A stretch of 64,000 bases of DNA, taken from the NCBI GenBank assembly GCA_003612525.1, contig RAZD01000001.1, forward strand, positions 305,479 to 369,478, read 5' to 3'. Positions 36,799-45,865 of the stretch are shown here, piece after piece. The stretch's first letter is position 1. Each line of letters opens with the position of its first letter. A program made the position numbers and the translations under genes. This DNA is from a bacterium C-53. GTDB taxonomy: Bacteria > Bacillota > Clostridia > Lachnospirales > Lachnospiraceae. The notes below the pieces were generated by a model. The model was not told the origin of the DNA. It ran no database searches and worked only from the letters and a program-made list of their open reading frames with translations.

Positions 36799-37806
36799 TT
36801 ACACGCCCTCCTTATCTGTCAAAACAACAGGGCACGCCACATGATGAGCGGATTCCGCCGGAATCTTCATAAGCTCTGGCTCTTCTGTTGTACAACTTTC
36901 CTTCGCGTAAGGACACCTCGGATGAAATCTGCATCCTGAAGGCGGATTCGTACTGCTTCCAATTTCACCGGACAGCAGGGCATGTTCTCTGCTTTTCTCC
37001 GCCGGGTCCGGAACCGGAACCGCCTCAAGCAATGCTTTCGTATACGGGTGAACCGGATGTGCAAAGATTTCTTTCGCCTCACCGATCTCTGCAATTTTCC
37101 CAAGATACATCACCGCAATTCTATCGCTGACATAATTGACGGCCCCCAAGCCATGTCCTACAAATAAAAGCGTCAGATCAAGTTCTTTCTGAAGGCTCTT
37201 CAGCAGATTCAAAATCTGAGCCTGAATTGATACGTCGAGCGCACTGACCGGCTCATCACACACGATAAATTCCGGCTTTAATGACAATGCCTTCGCAATT
37301 CCGATTCTCTGTCTCTGACCACCCGAAAATTCATGCGGATACCGCCCAAGAACGTTTCTGCCAAGTCCGACCATCTCAAGAATATCCACAATGTCCTTTT
37401 CTACGGTTTCTTTGGTGGAAATTCCGTGATACAGCATGGGCGCCGAGAGAATCTCAAAAATGTGCTTTCTTGGATTTAATGAAGAATACGGGTCCTGAAA
37501 CACCATCTGGAGTTTTGTCCGTATCTTCTTCATCTTCTCACCCTTCAGCTGTGACAGATCATTTCCGTCAAAGTAGATTTTCCCTTCCGTCGGCTGCTCC
37601 AATCCGACCAGCTGCCGTCCAATCGTCGACTTTCCACAACCGGATTCACCTACCAGTCCCAGAGTCTCTCCTTTCTGTATGGAAAAGCTTACCCCGTCCA
37701 CCGCCTTCACAAATCCTGTTGTATGCGTTACGATGCCGCCCTTTACGGAGTAATATTTTTTCATATTCTCTACTTGTACGAGAGGAACGCTTCTATCCTG
37801 ATTCAT
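36799..37806 (-). CDS. Peptide ABC transporter ATP-binding protein (DppF/OppF)
   Basis: 335 residues from ATG 37806, whose ATGA overlaps the stop of the upstream ATPase gene. Walker [14 protein letters not shown], signature [16 protein letters not shown], Walker [13 protein letters not shown], and the C-terminal oligopeptide-transporter domain with a Cys cluster ([19 protein letters not shown]) that in this family can bind an iron-sulfur cluster. It powers import jointly with the DppD-type partner. Confidence 0.94.
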   Translation of the reverse strand: MNQDRSVPLVQVENMKKYYSVKGGIVTHTTGFVKAVDGVSFSIQKGETLGLVGESGCGKSTIGRQLVGLEQPTEGKIYFDGNDLSQLKGEKMKKIRTKLQMVFQDPYSSLNPRKHIFEILSAPMLYHGISTKETVEKDIVDILEMVGLGRNVLGRYPHEFSGGQRQRIGIAKALSLKPEFIVCDEPVSALDVSIQAQILNLLKSLQKELDLTLLFVGHGLGAVNYVSDRIAVMYLGKIAEIGEAKEIFAHPVHPYTKALLEAVPVPDPAEKSREHALLSGEIGSSTNPPSGCRFHPRCPYAKESCTTEEPELMKIPAESAHHVACPVVLTDKEGV

Positions 37807-38783
37807 TGCGGTAATTCCCCTTCCTTGCTCACAATGCATCTTGCCTTGTGTCCCGGTGCAAATTCAAAATTCTCCTGCATTTTCTCACATTCAGGCTTCC
37901 GAAAAGAACACCGGTCTGCAAACCGGCATCCTGTAATGCCATCATAGCTCTCCGGGACCATGCCCGGAATCGACTGAAGCCTGCGGTCCGCACCATCACG
38001 TATTGTCGGAACCGAATCAAGGAGCGCACGTGTATACGGATGCCTGGGATTCCGGAAAAGCTCCTCCGAAGACGCCTCTTCTATAATCTGTCCGGCATAC
38101 ATTACAAGCACCCTGTCCGCCATATTTGCAACTACGCCAATATCATGCGTAATCAAAATCACGGACATTCCTTTTTCCTGCTGAAGCTCCCTTAACAGTT
38201 TCATAATCTGGGCCTGAATCGTCACGTCAAGCGCTGTCGTCGGCTCGTCCGCAATCAGAAGACGGGGATTGCAGGAAAGCGCCATTGCAATCATAACCCG
38301 CTGCCTCATTCCGCCGGAAAGCGTATGCGGATATTTTTTCATCACACCCTGGGCATCCGGCATTCCAACTTTGAAAAGCAATGAAACAGCACGCTCCCTC
38401 GCCTGCTGTCTGTTTAAATGCATATGCGCCATGATACTTTCCGTAATCTGATTTCCTATGGAAAAGACCGGATTCAGGGAAGTAAGAGGGTCCTGAAAAA
38501 TCATCGTAATCTGATCTCCCCGGATTTTATCAAGCTCTTTCTCTGTCATTTTCAACAGATCTTTTCCGTCAAAAAAAGCCTCTCCCTCCGAAACCTTCCC
38601 ATCCCTTCTCAGAAGTCCCATGATGGACAAAGAGGCTGCGCTTTTCCCGCAGCCTGATTCTCCGACAATGCAGACCACTTCACCTGTATCCACGTGAAAA
38701 TCAATGTGGTCCACACTAATATTTTCTCCATAATCTCCGGTAAAGGCAGTCGTAAGCCCCCTTACCTCAAGCAAATGCGCCAT
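37803..38783 (-). CDS. Peptide ABC transporter ATP-binding protein (DppD/OppD)
   Basis: 326 residues from ATG 38783, which has GGAGG 6 bases upstream. Walker [14 protein letters not shown], signature TLSGGMRQRVMIAMAL, Walker B LLIADEPTTALD, and the C-terminal CRFADRCSFRKPEC cysteine motif. It lies 83 bases after the substrate-binding-protein gene, with a branched hairpin between them. Confidence 0.94.
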   Translation of the reverse strand: MAHLLEVRGLTTAFTGDYGENISVDHIDFHVDTGEVVCIVGESGCGKSAASLSIMGLLRRDGKVSEGEAFFDGKDLLKMTEKELDKIRGDQITMIFQDPLTSLNPVFSIGNQITESIMAHMHLNRQQARERAVSLLFKVGMPDAQGVMKKYPHTLSGGMRQRVMIAMALSCNPRLLIADEPTTALDVTIQAQIMKLLRELQQEKGMSVILITHDIGVVANMADRVLVMYAGQIIEEASSEELFRNPRHPYTRALLDSVPTIRDGADRRLQSIPGMVPESYDGITGCRFADRCSFRKPECEKMQENFEFAPGHKARCIVSKEGELPQ

Positions 38784-38830
38784 AACCAACCTCCATACCA
38801 TTCTCAGCCTTACAGCAGCACAAATCGGTG

Positions 38831-38879
38831 CGGAGAATACCTTGTTTCAAGGCGAACCCGTTCGCTTATGCATTCTCCG
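38831..38879 (-). promoter_or_regulatory. Branched intergenic hairpin between binding-protein and ATPase genes
   Basis: CGGAGAAT (38831-38838) pairs with ATTCTCCG (38872-38879) and encloses two small hairpins: CCTTG-TTT-CAAGG (38840-38852) and CGAAC-CC-GTTCG (38853-38864). It overlaps the last codons of the binding-protein gene and lacks a T-tract. Such structures often protect upstream mRNA and lower expression of the downstream transporter genes; that role is inference. Confidence 0.6.
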
Positions 38880-40530
38880 ATATGTCCCAATTCTGCACAT
38901 CATTAAAGAAACCATACGCACTCGGCTGTGCACCTTTGATGCGTTTGCTGACCGCTCCCTGTGCACTGATGATATAAACAGAAAACATCGGGACATCCTC
39001 CTGTACCTTCTTATCTACAATAGAGTACAGTTTCGTAATTTCATCCACATCGCTTGTCTTCTGTGCATCCGCAAGCGCTGTCTTAATCTCATCACTGAGA
39101 TATCCGGTCCAGCTTCCCTCGCCATTTAAAAGCCAGTCGATATCCGGATATGGGTCTACCGGCGCATACGTATACTGCACCGCCATGATATCATAATCCG
39201 TGGATCCGGCGATTGTCATAAGCGTAGCCAGATCTACCGTCTGCACTTCCACCTTGATTCCGACTTCCGCCCACTGCGCCACAAGCACCTGCGCGCCGTT
39301 CACAAATGTGGTATCCCCGGCATTTACATAAAATCTCAACGTCTGTGAGCCATCCCATCCTGCTTCCTGAAGCAGCGCTTTTGCCTTTTCCGGGTCATAG
39401 GGAATCACCGAAAGGCTTTCATCGAAGAATGGACTCGCCGATGAAAGGAATCCGTCCACAACCTCGCCATGTCCCTGCAAAAGCTCGTCAACCAGTTTCT
39501 GTCTGTCAATTGCATAGACAAGAGCCTGACGGACTCTTGCATCCTTTATATTTGCAGTCTGGATAAATGCCGACTGGTTTGTTATAGGCGCTCCATAAAC
39601 AACATCTACATTTTCAAGCGCCTCAAGACTTTGATAATCCTTCTGGGGTATCGCTGTCAGAGTATGATGCGTGATATCAATTTCCCCTGACTGAAGGCCG
39701 GCCAGAACCTGACTGGCATCCACTATTTTAATATTCAGCTTGTCAATCTTTGGAGCGCCTTTCCAGTAATCCCGGTTTGCCTCATAGGAAATATAATGGT
39801 TGTTATCGTAATCGGTCAGGTAAAACGGTCCGTTTATCACATCCGGCTTATTAAACCATTCCGTTGTCAAAAGCTCCTCCTCACTGAACTTCTCAATGAT
39901 ATGCTTTGGCAATGTATGAATGTATCTTGCATACGTATTTTCAAATGTCGTAAGCGCCATCGGATTTTTCGAAGTAAACCGAACCGTCTTATCATCAATA
40001 ATCTGGATACCGTCAATGCTTTCCGCCCCTGCCGTCACAAAGCCGTCATCACCAATCCCCTCAAATGCATAAAGCATCAGAGTCGTATTATTCACCACAG
40101 GGCTTGCCAGACGCCGCACTGTAAATTCCACATCAGCGGCCGTAACCGGCGTGCCGTCGGACCAAACCGCTTCATCATTAATATGAACTGTAAAATTAAG
40201 ATTATCCTCAGTGGTAATGGAGTCTGCAAGCATTCCAACAAAATTCAGCTCCGAATCCAGTTCCATAAGCGGCAGGAACATCAGACCGACTGCGTATTTA
40301 TTGATTTCAGTTTGATCAATCACAAATGGATTTACACCGCCAAGCGAATCCGTAACTCCAATGTTTATAATTTTTTCTCCGTCCGAAGCAGATGCTTCCG
40401 CGCTTTCCGCCCCTTCCGTCTGTGTATTCTCTGTTCCCGGCGCCGCTTCCTGTGAGCCGCAGCCCGTTATGGATACGGTAAGAGACAATGCCAACAGTAA
40501 ACTTAGAACATTCTTCCACATTTTTTTCAT
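38866..40530 (-). CDS. Peptide ABC transporter substrate-binding lipoprotein (family 5)
   Basis: 554 residues from ATG 40530, preceded by AAGGAGGAAG. A lipoprotein signal peptide ends in the lipobox SITGC (lipidated Cys24), then a Ser/Ala/Glu-rich linker and an SBP_bac_5 domain (VNPFVIDQTEINKYAVGLMF, AVWSDGTPVTAADVEFTVRR, RQALVYAIDRQKLVDELLQG). It sits on the outer face of the membrane and delivers peptides or related compounds to the permeases. It is the first gene of the operon, with a strong promoter. Confidence 0.95.
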   Translation of the reverse strand: MKKMWKNVLSLLLALSLTVSITGCGSQEAAPGTENTQTEGAESAEASASDGEKIINIGVTDSLGGVNPFVIDQTEINKYAVGLMFLPLMELDSELNFVGMLADSITTEDNLNFTVHINDEAVWSDGTPVTAADVEFTVRRLASPVVNNTTLMLYAFEGIGDDGFVTAGAESIDGIQIIDDKTVRFTSKNPMALTTFENTYARYIHTLPKHIIEKFSEEELLTTEWFNKPDVINGPFYLTDYDNNHYISYEANRDYWKGAPKIDKLNIKIVDASQVLAGLQSGEIDITHHTLTAIPQKDYQSLEALENVDVVYGAPITNQSAFIQTANIKDARVRQALVYAIDRQKLVDELLQGHGEVVDGFLSSASPFFDESLSVIPYDPEKAKALLQEAGWDGSQTLRFYVNAGDTTFVNGAQVLVAQWAEVGIKVEVQTVDLATLMTIAGSTDYDIMAVQYTYAPVDPYPDIDWLLNGEGSWTGYLSDEIKTALADAQKTSDVDEITKLYSIVDKKVQEDVPMFSVYIISAQGAVSKRIKGAQPSAYGFFNDVQNWDISENA

Positions 40531-40605
40531 AATCTTCCTCCTTTTTCTATAAACTGCATATTCGGCAGTACAGAACAAGATACCTATTTTTCAAATAGTC
40601 GGTTC

Positions 40606-40634
40606 ATTATACTGTTACTGATGTAAAATGTCAA
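40606..40634 (-). promoter_or_regulatory. Promoter for the peptide-transporter operon
   Basis: Minus strand: TTGACA (40634-40629), 17-base spacer, TATAAT (40611-40606): a perfect consensus, about 75 bases before the lipoprotein start codon. The leader can form a CTATTT-GAA-AAATAG hairpin. Confidence 0.88.
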
Positions 40635-40686
40635 GATTTCTCAAATAAAATCCCTTTCTTTGCCAATAATATTTTATCTACGGCAA

Positions 40687-40715
40687 TTGACAAACACAAA
40701 CAGGAGCGGTATATT
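40687..40715 (+). promoter_or_regulatory. Promoter for the C39-like peptidase gene
   Basis: TTGACA (40687-40692), 17-base spacer, TATATT (40710-40715), 38 bases before the start codon. It is divergent from the transporter promoter. Confidence 0.8.
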
Positions 40716-40753
40716 ACAATCACCCTTATTTTACGACAGAAAGGCTTACCATA

Positions 40754-41362
40754 ATGAAAAATCTCTTAAACTACCAGTCCTCAGAATATGATTGCGGACC
40801 CATCTGTCTGCTAAATGGAATACGCTATCTCTTTGAACGGGAAGAAATCTATCCCGATATCATAAAATTTATTATGCTCTATTGTATGGATACATATAAC
40901 GAAGCGGGAGAATTATGCAAACATGGCACTTCTGCCGCTGCCATGAATTACATGGCGAGCTGGATGAACCATTTCAGCGAGGTACGGCAATTCCCGATTC
41001 ACTGTGAATTCTTCTCGGGAGAATCCGTATCCCTCACACCGCAATGCCGGATTACCGACGCGCTGAAGCAGGGAAGCATTGTAGTGCTTCGCGTATTTCT
41101 GGAAGTCGCGCATTATGTCCTGCTTACAGGAATTGAAAATGACAGAATTCTGCTCTTTGACCCCTATTACGAAGAAATAGATGATCCTGATCTGGATAAA
41201 GAATATATGTGCGAGGAAATTTCTTTTATCACAGACCAGCCGAAAAAAGCTAATCGCAGCGTATCTATAGAGCGGCTGAACGGAACAGGGACCGATTATT
41301 ATGAAATGGGAGAATCGGCGTGCCGGGAGGCTTTGATTATGTCGCGGCGCCGGATGAAATAA
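40754..41362 (+). CDS. C39-like cysteine peptidase fold protein, stand-alone
   Basis: 202 residues with a GAAAGG ribosome binding site. The N terminus NYQSSEYDCGPICLLNG has Gln8 and Cys14 of a C39/papain-like active site; VAHYVLLTGI supplies His120 and LLFDPYYEE Asp136. There is no signal peptide and no ABC transporter domain, so it is not a bacteriocin exporter. Cytoplasmic peptidase_C39-like or double-glycine-type proteases of this kind can process small peptides; the substrate here is unknown. It has its own promoter and is the last gene before the accessory island. Confidence 0.72.
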   Translation: MKNLLNYQSSEYDCGPICLLNGIRYLFEREEIYPDIIKFIMLYCMDTYNEAGELCKHGTSAAAMNYMASWMNHFSEVRQFPIHCEFFSGESVSLTPQCRITDALKQGSIVVLRVFLEVAHYVLLTGIENDRILLFDPYYEEIDDPDLDKEYMCEEISFITDQPKKANRSVSIERLNGTGTDYYEMGESACREALIMSRRRMK

Positions 41363-41824
41363 GTCGAAATTACAAACCTTATCCGGTAGAACATTCGGAC
41401 ACGAAAAATACTGCTGCTCCGGCAATTTTTTCAATTGCTTTTGCAACAGTTCCTTCTCCTTACACTTTTGCCATCAGTATACATCTACCTACACTAACTT
41501 AATCCTTCTCCGCTAATGATTTTGACTATATGTCGACTTTACGCAATGGCCGCCATCGCATAATGAACGTGCGCACCCGCAAAGAGATAAAGGACGATAT
41601 TCAACATCATTATAAATTTCAGAATAATCAGCATCTTCAAAAAAGGACTGTATAAAAAAATCCACAATATCAGAAATATTACGAAACGTATCAAGCTGCT
41701 GCCAAATACAATCACCGATTTCATTCATTTCATGTTATATGACATGTTTCGTCAAGGTAATTCTCTGTTATATTAATCAAAAAAAGTATCATGAGTTTTT
41801 CTTATCTCTATATTTTCTTTATTA
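41363..41824. other. AT-rich border of the accessory island
   Basis: This 462-base stretch separates the C39-like gene from the FtsK-like gene. It holds one short minus-strand frame (41513-41728). No copy of the inverted repeat found at 59175 and 60297 could be seen here, and I found no convincing terminator or attachment site. Confidence 0.5.
41513..41728 (-). pseudogene. Possible truncated PqqD-like fragment
   Basis: A 71-codon frame beginning MNEIGDCIWQQLDTFRNISD resembles the middle of PqqD/RiPP-recognition domains, which read N-E-x-G-x-x-I-W-x-x-L-D then a helix and an acidic D-V segment (here IYNDVE). The N-terminal strands are missing and no ribosome binding site precedes the ATG; after DVE the sequence turns Cys-rich (LCGCARSLCDGGHCVKS), perhaps out of frame. 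I regard it as a probable gene remnant; the family match is weak. Confidence 0.3.
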
Positions 41825-44800
41825 TCATGCCTTCATCCACCTTTCAGCAAAGCGATACACCCAGTTCTCCTGATATTCAACCATTGGCAGTATGTATGGC
41901 CTGAATTTTTGATTTCCTTCTCCAGCCGAAAAATATATGGCATTTGATATGCTTAGTTTACTACAATTCGTCTCATCAATATAGAACTCACCATCCTCAT
42001 CTGGCATATTAAACGCAATGCGTTCATCAAAGTATGATAGCAATCCCTGATAATTATTATGGAATATCTTTATGCTGTCATCCCAAACTATCGCATGACA
42101 ATTAAGAAGTGCATTTTTCTGAATCAATTCAACAAACATATCATAATATTCGGAAGAATAAATACGGTCATTACGAAAGTCTCTTGCCTGTTTTAGGCCT
42201 ATAAATATAAAATACGTTTCCTCAGCCTCCTCTGAGATAATACGCTCATACATTTTCCTGAATTGTAACAATGCATTTTCTTTATTTGCATAGTAAAAAC
42301 AGTCTGATTTTATTTGACGATCTATATTAATGAAAAAATCCGTATCCCCCCTCTCCGGCATGCCATAATCATACACATAGATTTCAATTGCCCTCTCTCT
42401 ATTTGATTTCTGATACATCATCAGACTCAGCAGTGTATAAAAACACATTTCCCGTGCCTGTTTTTGGTTCTTTCCTATTATTAATAAATTGCTCCCATAT
42501 CCAGGATGTAACTGAATTCTAAATTTCCCCGACACTTTTAACGACTCTCCAAGATATAATACTGCCTCCGACGAAATCAAATCAGAACCATCCGCATATT
42601 TTATATAGCGGTTATTCGGATCATCCTCAACATTCGAAAGCATTACTCTTGTATCTGCTATTATATTTAATTCCTTATACACCTCAGAAATCTCGCTTAG
42701 CAGCCTCATTTGCTTTTCAGAGTCCATATATGCAACTCTGAATATACTATTCAGATCTTTATCCCCGCAATTTGCATTATAAATTGCTTTGCCACTGTCC
42801 GATGCATCTATCATATTGACTGCATCCGCACTGTCACCCAAAATAAGTTTTCCTTCTGCCTCTGAACATTTCAGTGCAATCCGGATTGCGATTAACTCAT
42901 AAATAGCAGTATCCAAACCTCTTGCATTTGCAATGCTTTGTGTTGCCAATACCACATGAATGCCAAAGGCCCTTCCCTGCGCCAGAATCCTACTTAACAG
43001 ATCTGCACTCTGAGCCGTGATTGTATCCTCATGATTCGCGCTGAATAATTCATGATACTCATCAATCACAAGAAGTATTCTGGGCATTGTTTCTCCTGTT
43101 AATTCCCTGTATTCCGCCACATCCTCACACCTGGAGTTCTTCTTGCTTTTAAATAAACCAGACCTTCTCCTCTGTTCGTTCTCAAGATGCTCCAATACAC
43201 TGAGCCCAAATTCCCGTTCACTCTCAACCGCTATGACTTTAAAGCCTGGTAGATTGTAGTTTGCATAGATTTTAAATTCAACTCCGCGCTTAAAATCAAT
43301 CAGGTAGATTTCCAGTTCTTTGGAAGAGTATTTCATTAATGCGTTCATAATCATTGCATGAAGCAACGTCGTTTTTCCTGAACCGGTCTGTCCCACAATC
43401 AAGGCATGATGTGAGACACCTTTTGCACCTAATTGAATTGACTGAATCTGGTCAGCTCCCACCATACCAATAGGGATAGAAATCGTATCTGCTGTACTCG
43501 CCTGAAACCATTCCTCTCTCGGAATCTGCACATAATTAAAATCAATGATAGTTCTGCCGGCATCCGCAATACCTTTCTTATAAACAGGTGCAATTGCATC
43601 AATTTGCTTATCCGTAATCATATCAAATAATTCTGCCATATACTTCATCTCATTGGAGGTTTTCTGCATTACCACATATCGACCATTTTCAAATCGATAT
43701 GGATACAACCTGTTTTTGATGTTCCCATAAACAGCCTTTATTTTGGGTTCTGCCGAATCCATCTGCTCCTTCGACATCATAATAATCGTATATACTCCGC
43801 ATCTTGGCCCCATCTCTACAATCTTTTCCAAATATTTAACAGCTTCCGGCGTAAAGTTGGCCGGGAAATCCATAATTGTAACAATTTGATACGGCTCTGC
43901 ATTGGGTCCTGCTTTTTCATTGTACTCCTGAATGGACATCTCATTACTTTTCAAACAGGTGGATATAATCGTTTCCATATGATCATTCACAATTTTCAGC
44001 TTCCCCAGTATGGCCTCCTCAGAAGTTACAATGCCTCCTGTTAACAGCTTAGCGCTTGACTTATTTACTTCTATAAATTTGTTGAAAGGTGCAAATGTAT
44101 TCGTGGATTTCAGTGGGTCAATCAGCACAAAATTGACTTTCATCACCGGCATTTCCAGTAAAATGCTGATTACAATTGACTGTATATCCCGAACCACATG
44201 TTTATCATCATCCGCACCATATTCAAATTCCATATTTCCCTGTTCTGACAGGTCAATCGCATATGGCAATTTTAAATAACCATCTGAAAATAATTCCCCA
44301 TAATCAGTCATCAAAAACTCCTTTATGGCATCATCTTCAAAATAAGGCATGGCATCAACACACAATTTCCCTATCTCAATCTGTTCTGGCAATTGCTCTC
44401 TGCAGCTATACCTTTCATAATTTGGCCTGAGTATACTCAGATGATAATTCAAATACTCTGTAAGGTTTTTGCGTGGTATGAATTCCCTGAAATCACTATA
44501 AAATTTTTGGTATAACGCCAAAAGTGCTTCCGAGTTGGATGTATCCAATTTTTTTCGTTCATCTGCCAGCCTTTGATTTAACTCTATTTCCTGTTCTCGT
44601 TTTTGTTCCGTATATTTCTGTACTTTTATCTGATACTCTTCATTCAACTGATGAATCCTTTTTTCATATTTATTTTCAATTTCTTTTATATGTGCTCCCG
44701 CTTGATTCATTTTTTCACAGAATATTTTATCGTACTTCTTTATTTCTAATCCAATTTCGCAACAATCTTTATCACAAATCTCTTTCAGTTCTTTCTTTTC

Positions 44801-45448
44801 CCGATTTGTTTGTTCCAATACCCATTGCGAAAACTTTCCTAATTCCGACGCATATTTTTTTGCCTTCTTTCGGGCGAAAAAACCTCTCATATACTCTAAT
44901 TGATTCGCCATTTTCTCAACCGTAGCAAAATTTATATCTTCGATAGCAGTTTTTTGCATAAATGTAAAGTCTGTTTCTTGGGTCAGAAGTTCATCAATCG
45001 TTTCAGCATTTAATGACCGTTTTAAAGAAGATAATATTCCGTCTACTCTGTCATTCCCAGATTGATTTAACCTGTCATATTCAGCCTCCAGCTGTTTACG
45101 CCTTTCTGCTTTCGCCGCCTCAATACGTCTATATACTTCATTTCGCTCGTTTTTTAATTGCTTTTTATACGAATTTATTTCCTGTAACACTAATTGCTTT
45201 TCCGATAAAATTTCATCCTCTAAATTGCTTTTTTCAATCCTGATAAATTCAAGTTTCCGGGCTACTTTTGTTTTGAAATCAGCTCTTTCTTTTTCCTGAT
45301 CTTTTTCCATCGAATGCTTAAGATTATCCTGTCTGTCTGTTTCAGAACGAAATACTGTATAAAACTCTTTTATTCGATTATCTATCAACCAAATGAGATG
45401 CTTTGGTTCTATTTGATTCACTTTTGTCCAATCTATCTTCTTTTCCAT
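41825..45448 (-). CDS. FtsK/EssC-like triple-ATPase protein with long N-terminal coiled coil
   Basis: 1207 residues, last gene of the island. Residues about 40-330 are a highly charged coiled coil. Three RecA-like modules follow. The first (about 390-560) lacks Walker A. The second is canonical: Walker A GQTGSGKTTLLHA near residue 690, Walker B RILLVIDEYHELF near 793 and VVLATQSIANARGLD after it, the FtsK/SpoIIIE pattern. The third (about 960-1190) has only a degenerate loop, NLLIIGKNQKQAR. Type VII secretion EssC/EccC proteins also have three such modules, but here there are no FHA domains or membrane helices. It probably moves a protein or DNA substrate. It is separated from the preceding gene by 125 bases with a hairpin. 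Confidence 0.85.
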   Translation of the reverse strand: MEKKIDWTKVNQIEPKHLIWLIDNRIKEFYTVFRSETDRQDNLKHSMEKDQEKERADFKTKVARKLEFIRIEKSNLEDEILSEKQLVLQEINSYKKQLKNERNEVYRRIEAAKAERRKQLEAEYDRLNQSGNDRVDGILSSLKRSLNAETIDELLTQETDFTFMQKTAIEDINFATVEKMANQLEYMRGFFARKKAKKYASELGKFSQWVLEQTNREKKELKEICDKDCCEIGLEIKKYDKIFCEKMNQAGAHIKEIENKYEKRIHQLNEEYQIKVQKYTEQKREQEIELNQRLADERKKLDTSNSEALLALYQKFYSDFREFIPRKNLTEYLNYHLSILRPNYERYSCREQLPEQIEIGKLCVDAMPYFEDDAIKEFLMTDYGELFSDGYLKLPYAIDLSEQGNMEFEYGADDDKHVVRDIQSIVISILLEMPVMKVNFVLIDPLKSTNTFAPFNKFIEVNKSSAKLLTGGIVTSEEAILGKLKIVNDHMETIISTCLKSNEMSIQEYNEKAGPNAEPYQIVTIMDFPANFTPEAVKYLEKIVEMGPRCGVYTIIMMSKEQMDSAEPKIKAVYGNIKNRLYPYRFENGRYVVMQKTSNEMKYMAELFDMITDKQIDAIAPVYKKGIADAGRTIIDFNYVQIPREEWFQASTADTISIPIGMVGADQIQSIQLGAKGVSHHALIVGQTGSGKTTLLHAMIMNALMKYSSKELEIYLIDFKRGVEFKIYANYNLPGFKVIAVESEREFGLSVLEHLENEQRRRSGLFKSKKNSRCEDVAEYRELTGETMPRILLVIDEYHELFSANHEDTITAQSADLLSRILAQGRAFGIHVVLATQSIANARGLDTAIYELIAIRIALKCSEAEGKLILGDSADAVNMIDASDSGKAIYNANCGDKDLNSIFRVAYMDSEKQMRLLSEISEVYKELNIIADTRVMLSNVEDDPNNRYIKYADGSDLISSEAVLYLGESLKVSGKFRIQLHPGYGSNLLIIGKNQKQAREMCFYTLLSLMMYQKSNRERAIEIYVYDYGMPERGDTDFFINIDRQIKSDCFYYANKENALLQFRKMYERIISEEAEETYFIFIGLKQARDFRNDRIYSSEYYDMFVELIQKNALLNCHAIVWDDSIKIFHNNYQGLLSYFDERIAFNMPDEDGEFYIDETNCSKLSISNAIYFSAGEGNQKFRPYILPMVEYQENWVYRFAERWMKA

Positions 45449-45502
45449 AATAATCTCCCATTATTGCTCAGCCTGCACATTTGAGCACAAACGCAAATGC
45501 AC

Positions 45503-45537
45503 GTATAAAAAATCTTCCTTATATGTATTTTTTATAC
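45503..45537. terminator. AT-rich hairpin upstream of the FtsK-like gene
   Basis: A perfect 11-bp stem (GTATAAAAAAT at 45503-45513 with ATTTTTTATAC at 45527-45537) with a 13-base loop, in the only sizeable gap near the end of the island operon. It could partially terminate or adjust expression of the FtsK-like gene. Confidence 0.45.
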
Positions 45538-45573
45538 AGATCCCTCTCTTTTGCTAAAAACTATACTTTTCAT

Positions 45574-45855
45574 TCAACCAATACAACCCTCTGGAATTTT
45601 GTCCGCTTCAGGAATCTCCCCCTCAATTAATTCTATTGAATCAAAACAGGTCTCTATTACAGAATACACTGCCAACGGATGATTGATATCCGCCTCCATA
45701 TACTGCCCCACCGGTCCAACAATGCTTTTATTTTCTAACTCCCACCGCACTAAAAAAAGAATGCCACTATCCCCTTCTAATCTTCCATTTCCATTTTCAT
45801 TTTCATACGATATCGATTGAACCATATTATCGATCTTTCCTGTAATCTTAAACAT
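45574..45855 (-). CDS. Hypothetical protein, 93 residues
   Basis: Start ATG 45855, chosen because GAGGAGAAAATT precedes it. The protein is acidic and predicted beta-rich: MFKITGKIDNMVQSISYENE, ILFLVRWELENKSIVGPVG, HPLAVYSVIETCFDSIEL. No signal peptide or membrane helix. I do not recognise a family. It lies 10 bases after the metallopeptidase gene and before the FtsK-like gene, so it may be a small adaptor or immunity-like partner of either. Confidence 0.65.
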   Translation of the reverse strand: MFKITGKIDNMVQSISYENENGNGRLEGDSGILFLVRWELENKSIVGPVGQYMEADINHPLAVYSVIETCFDSIELIEGEIPEADKIPEGCIG

Positions 45856-45865
45856 AATTTTCTCC

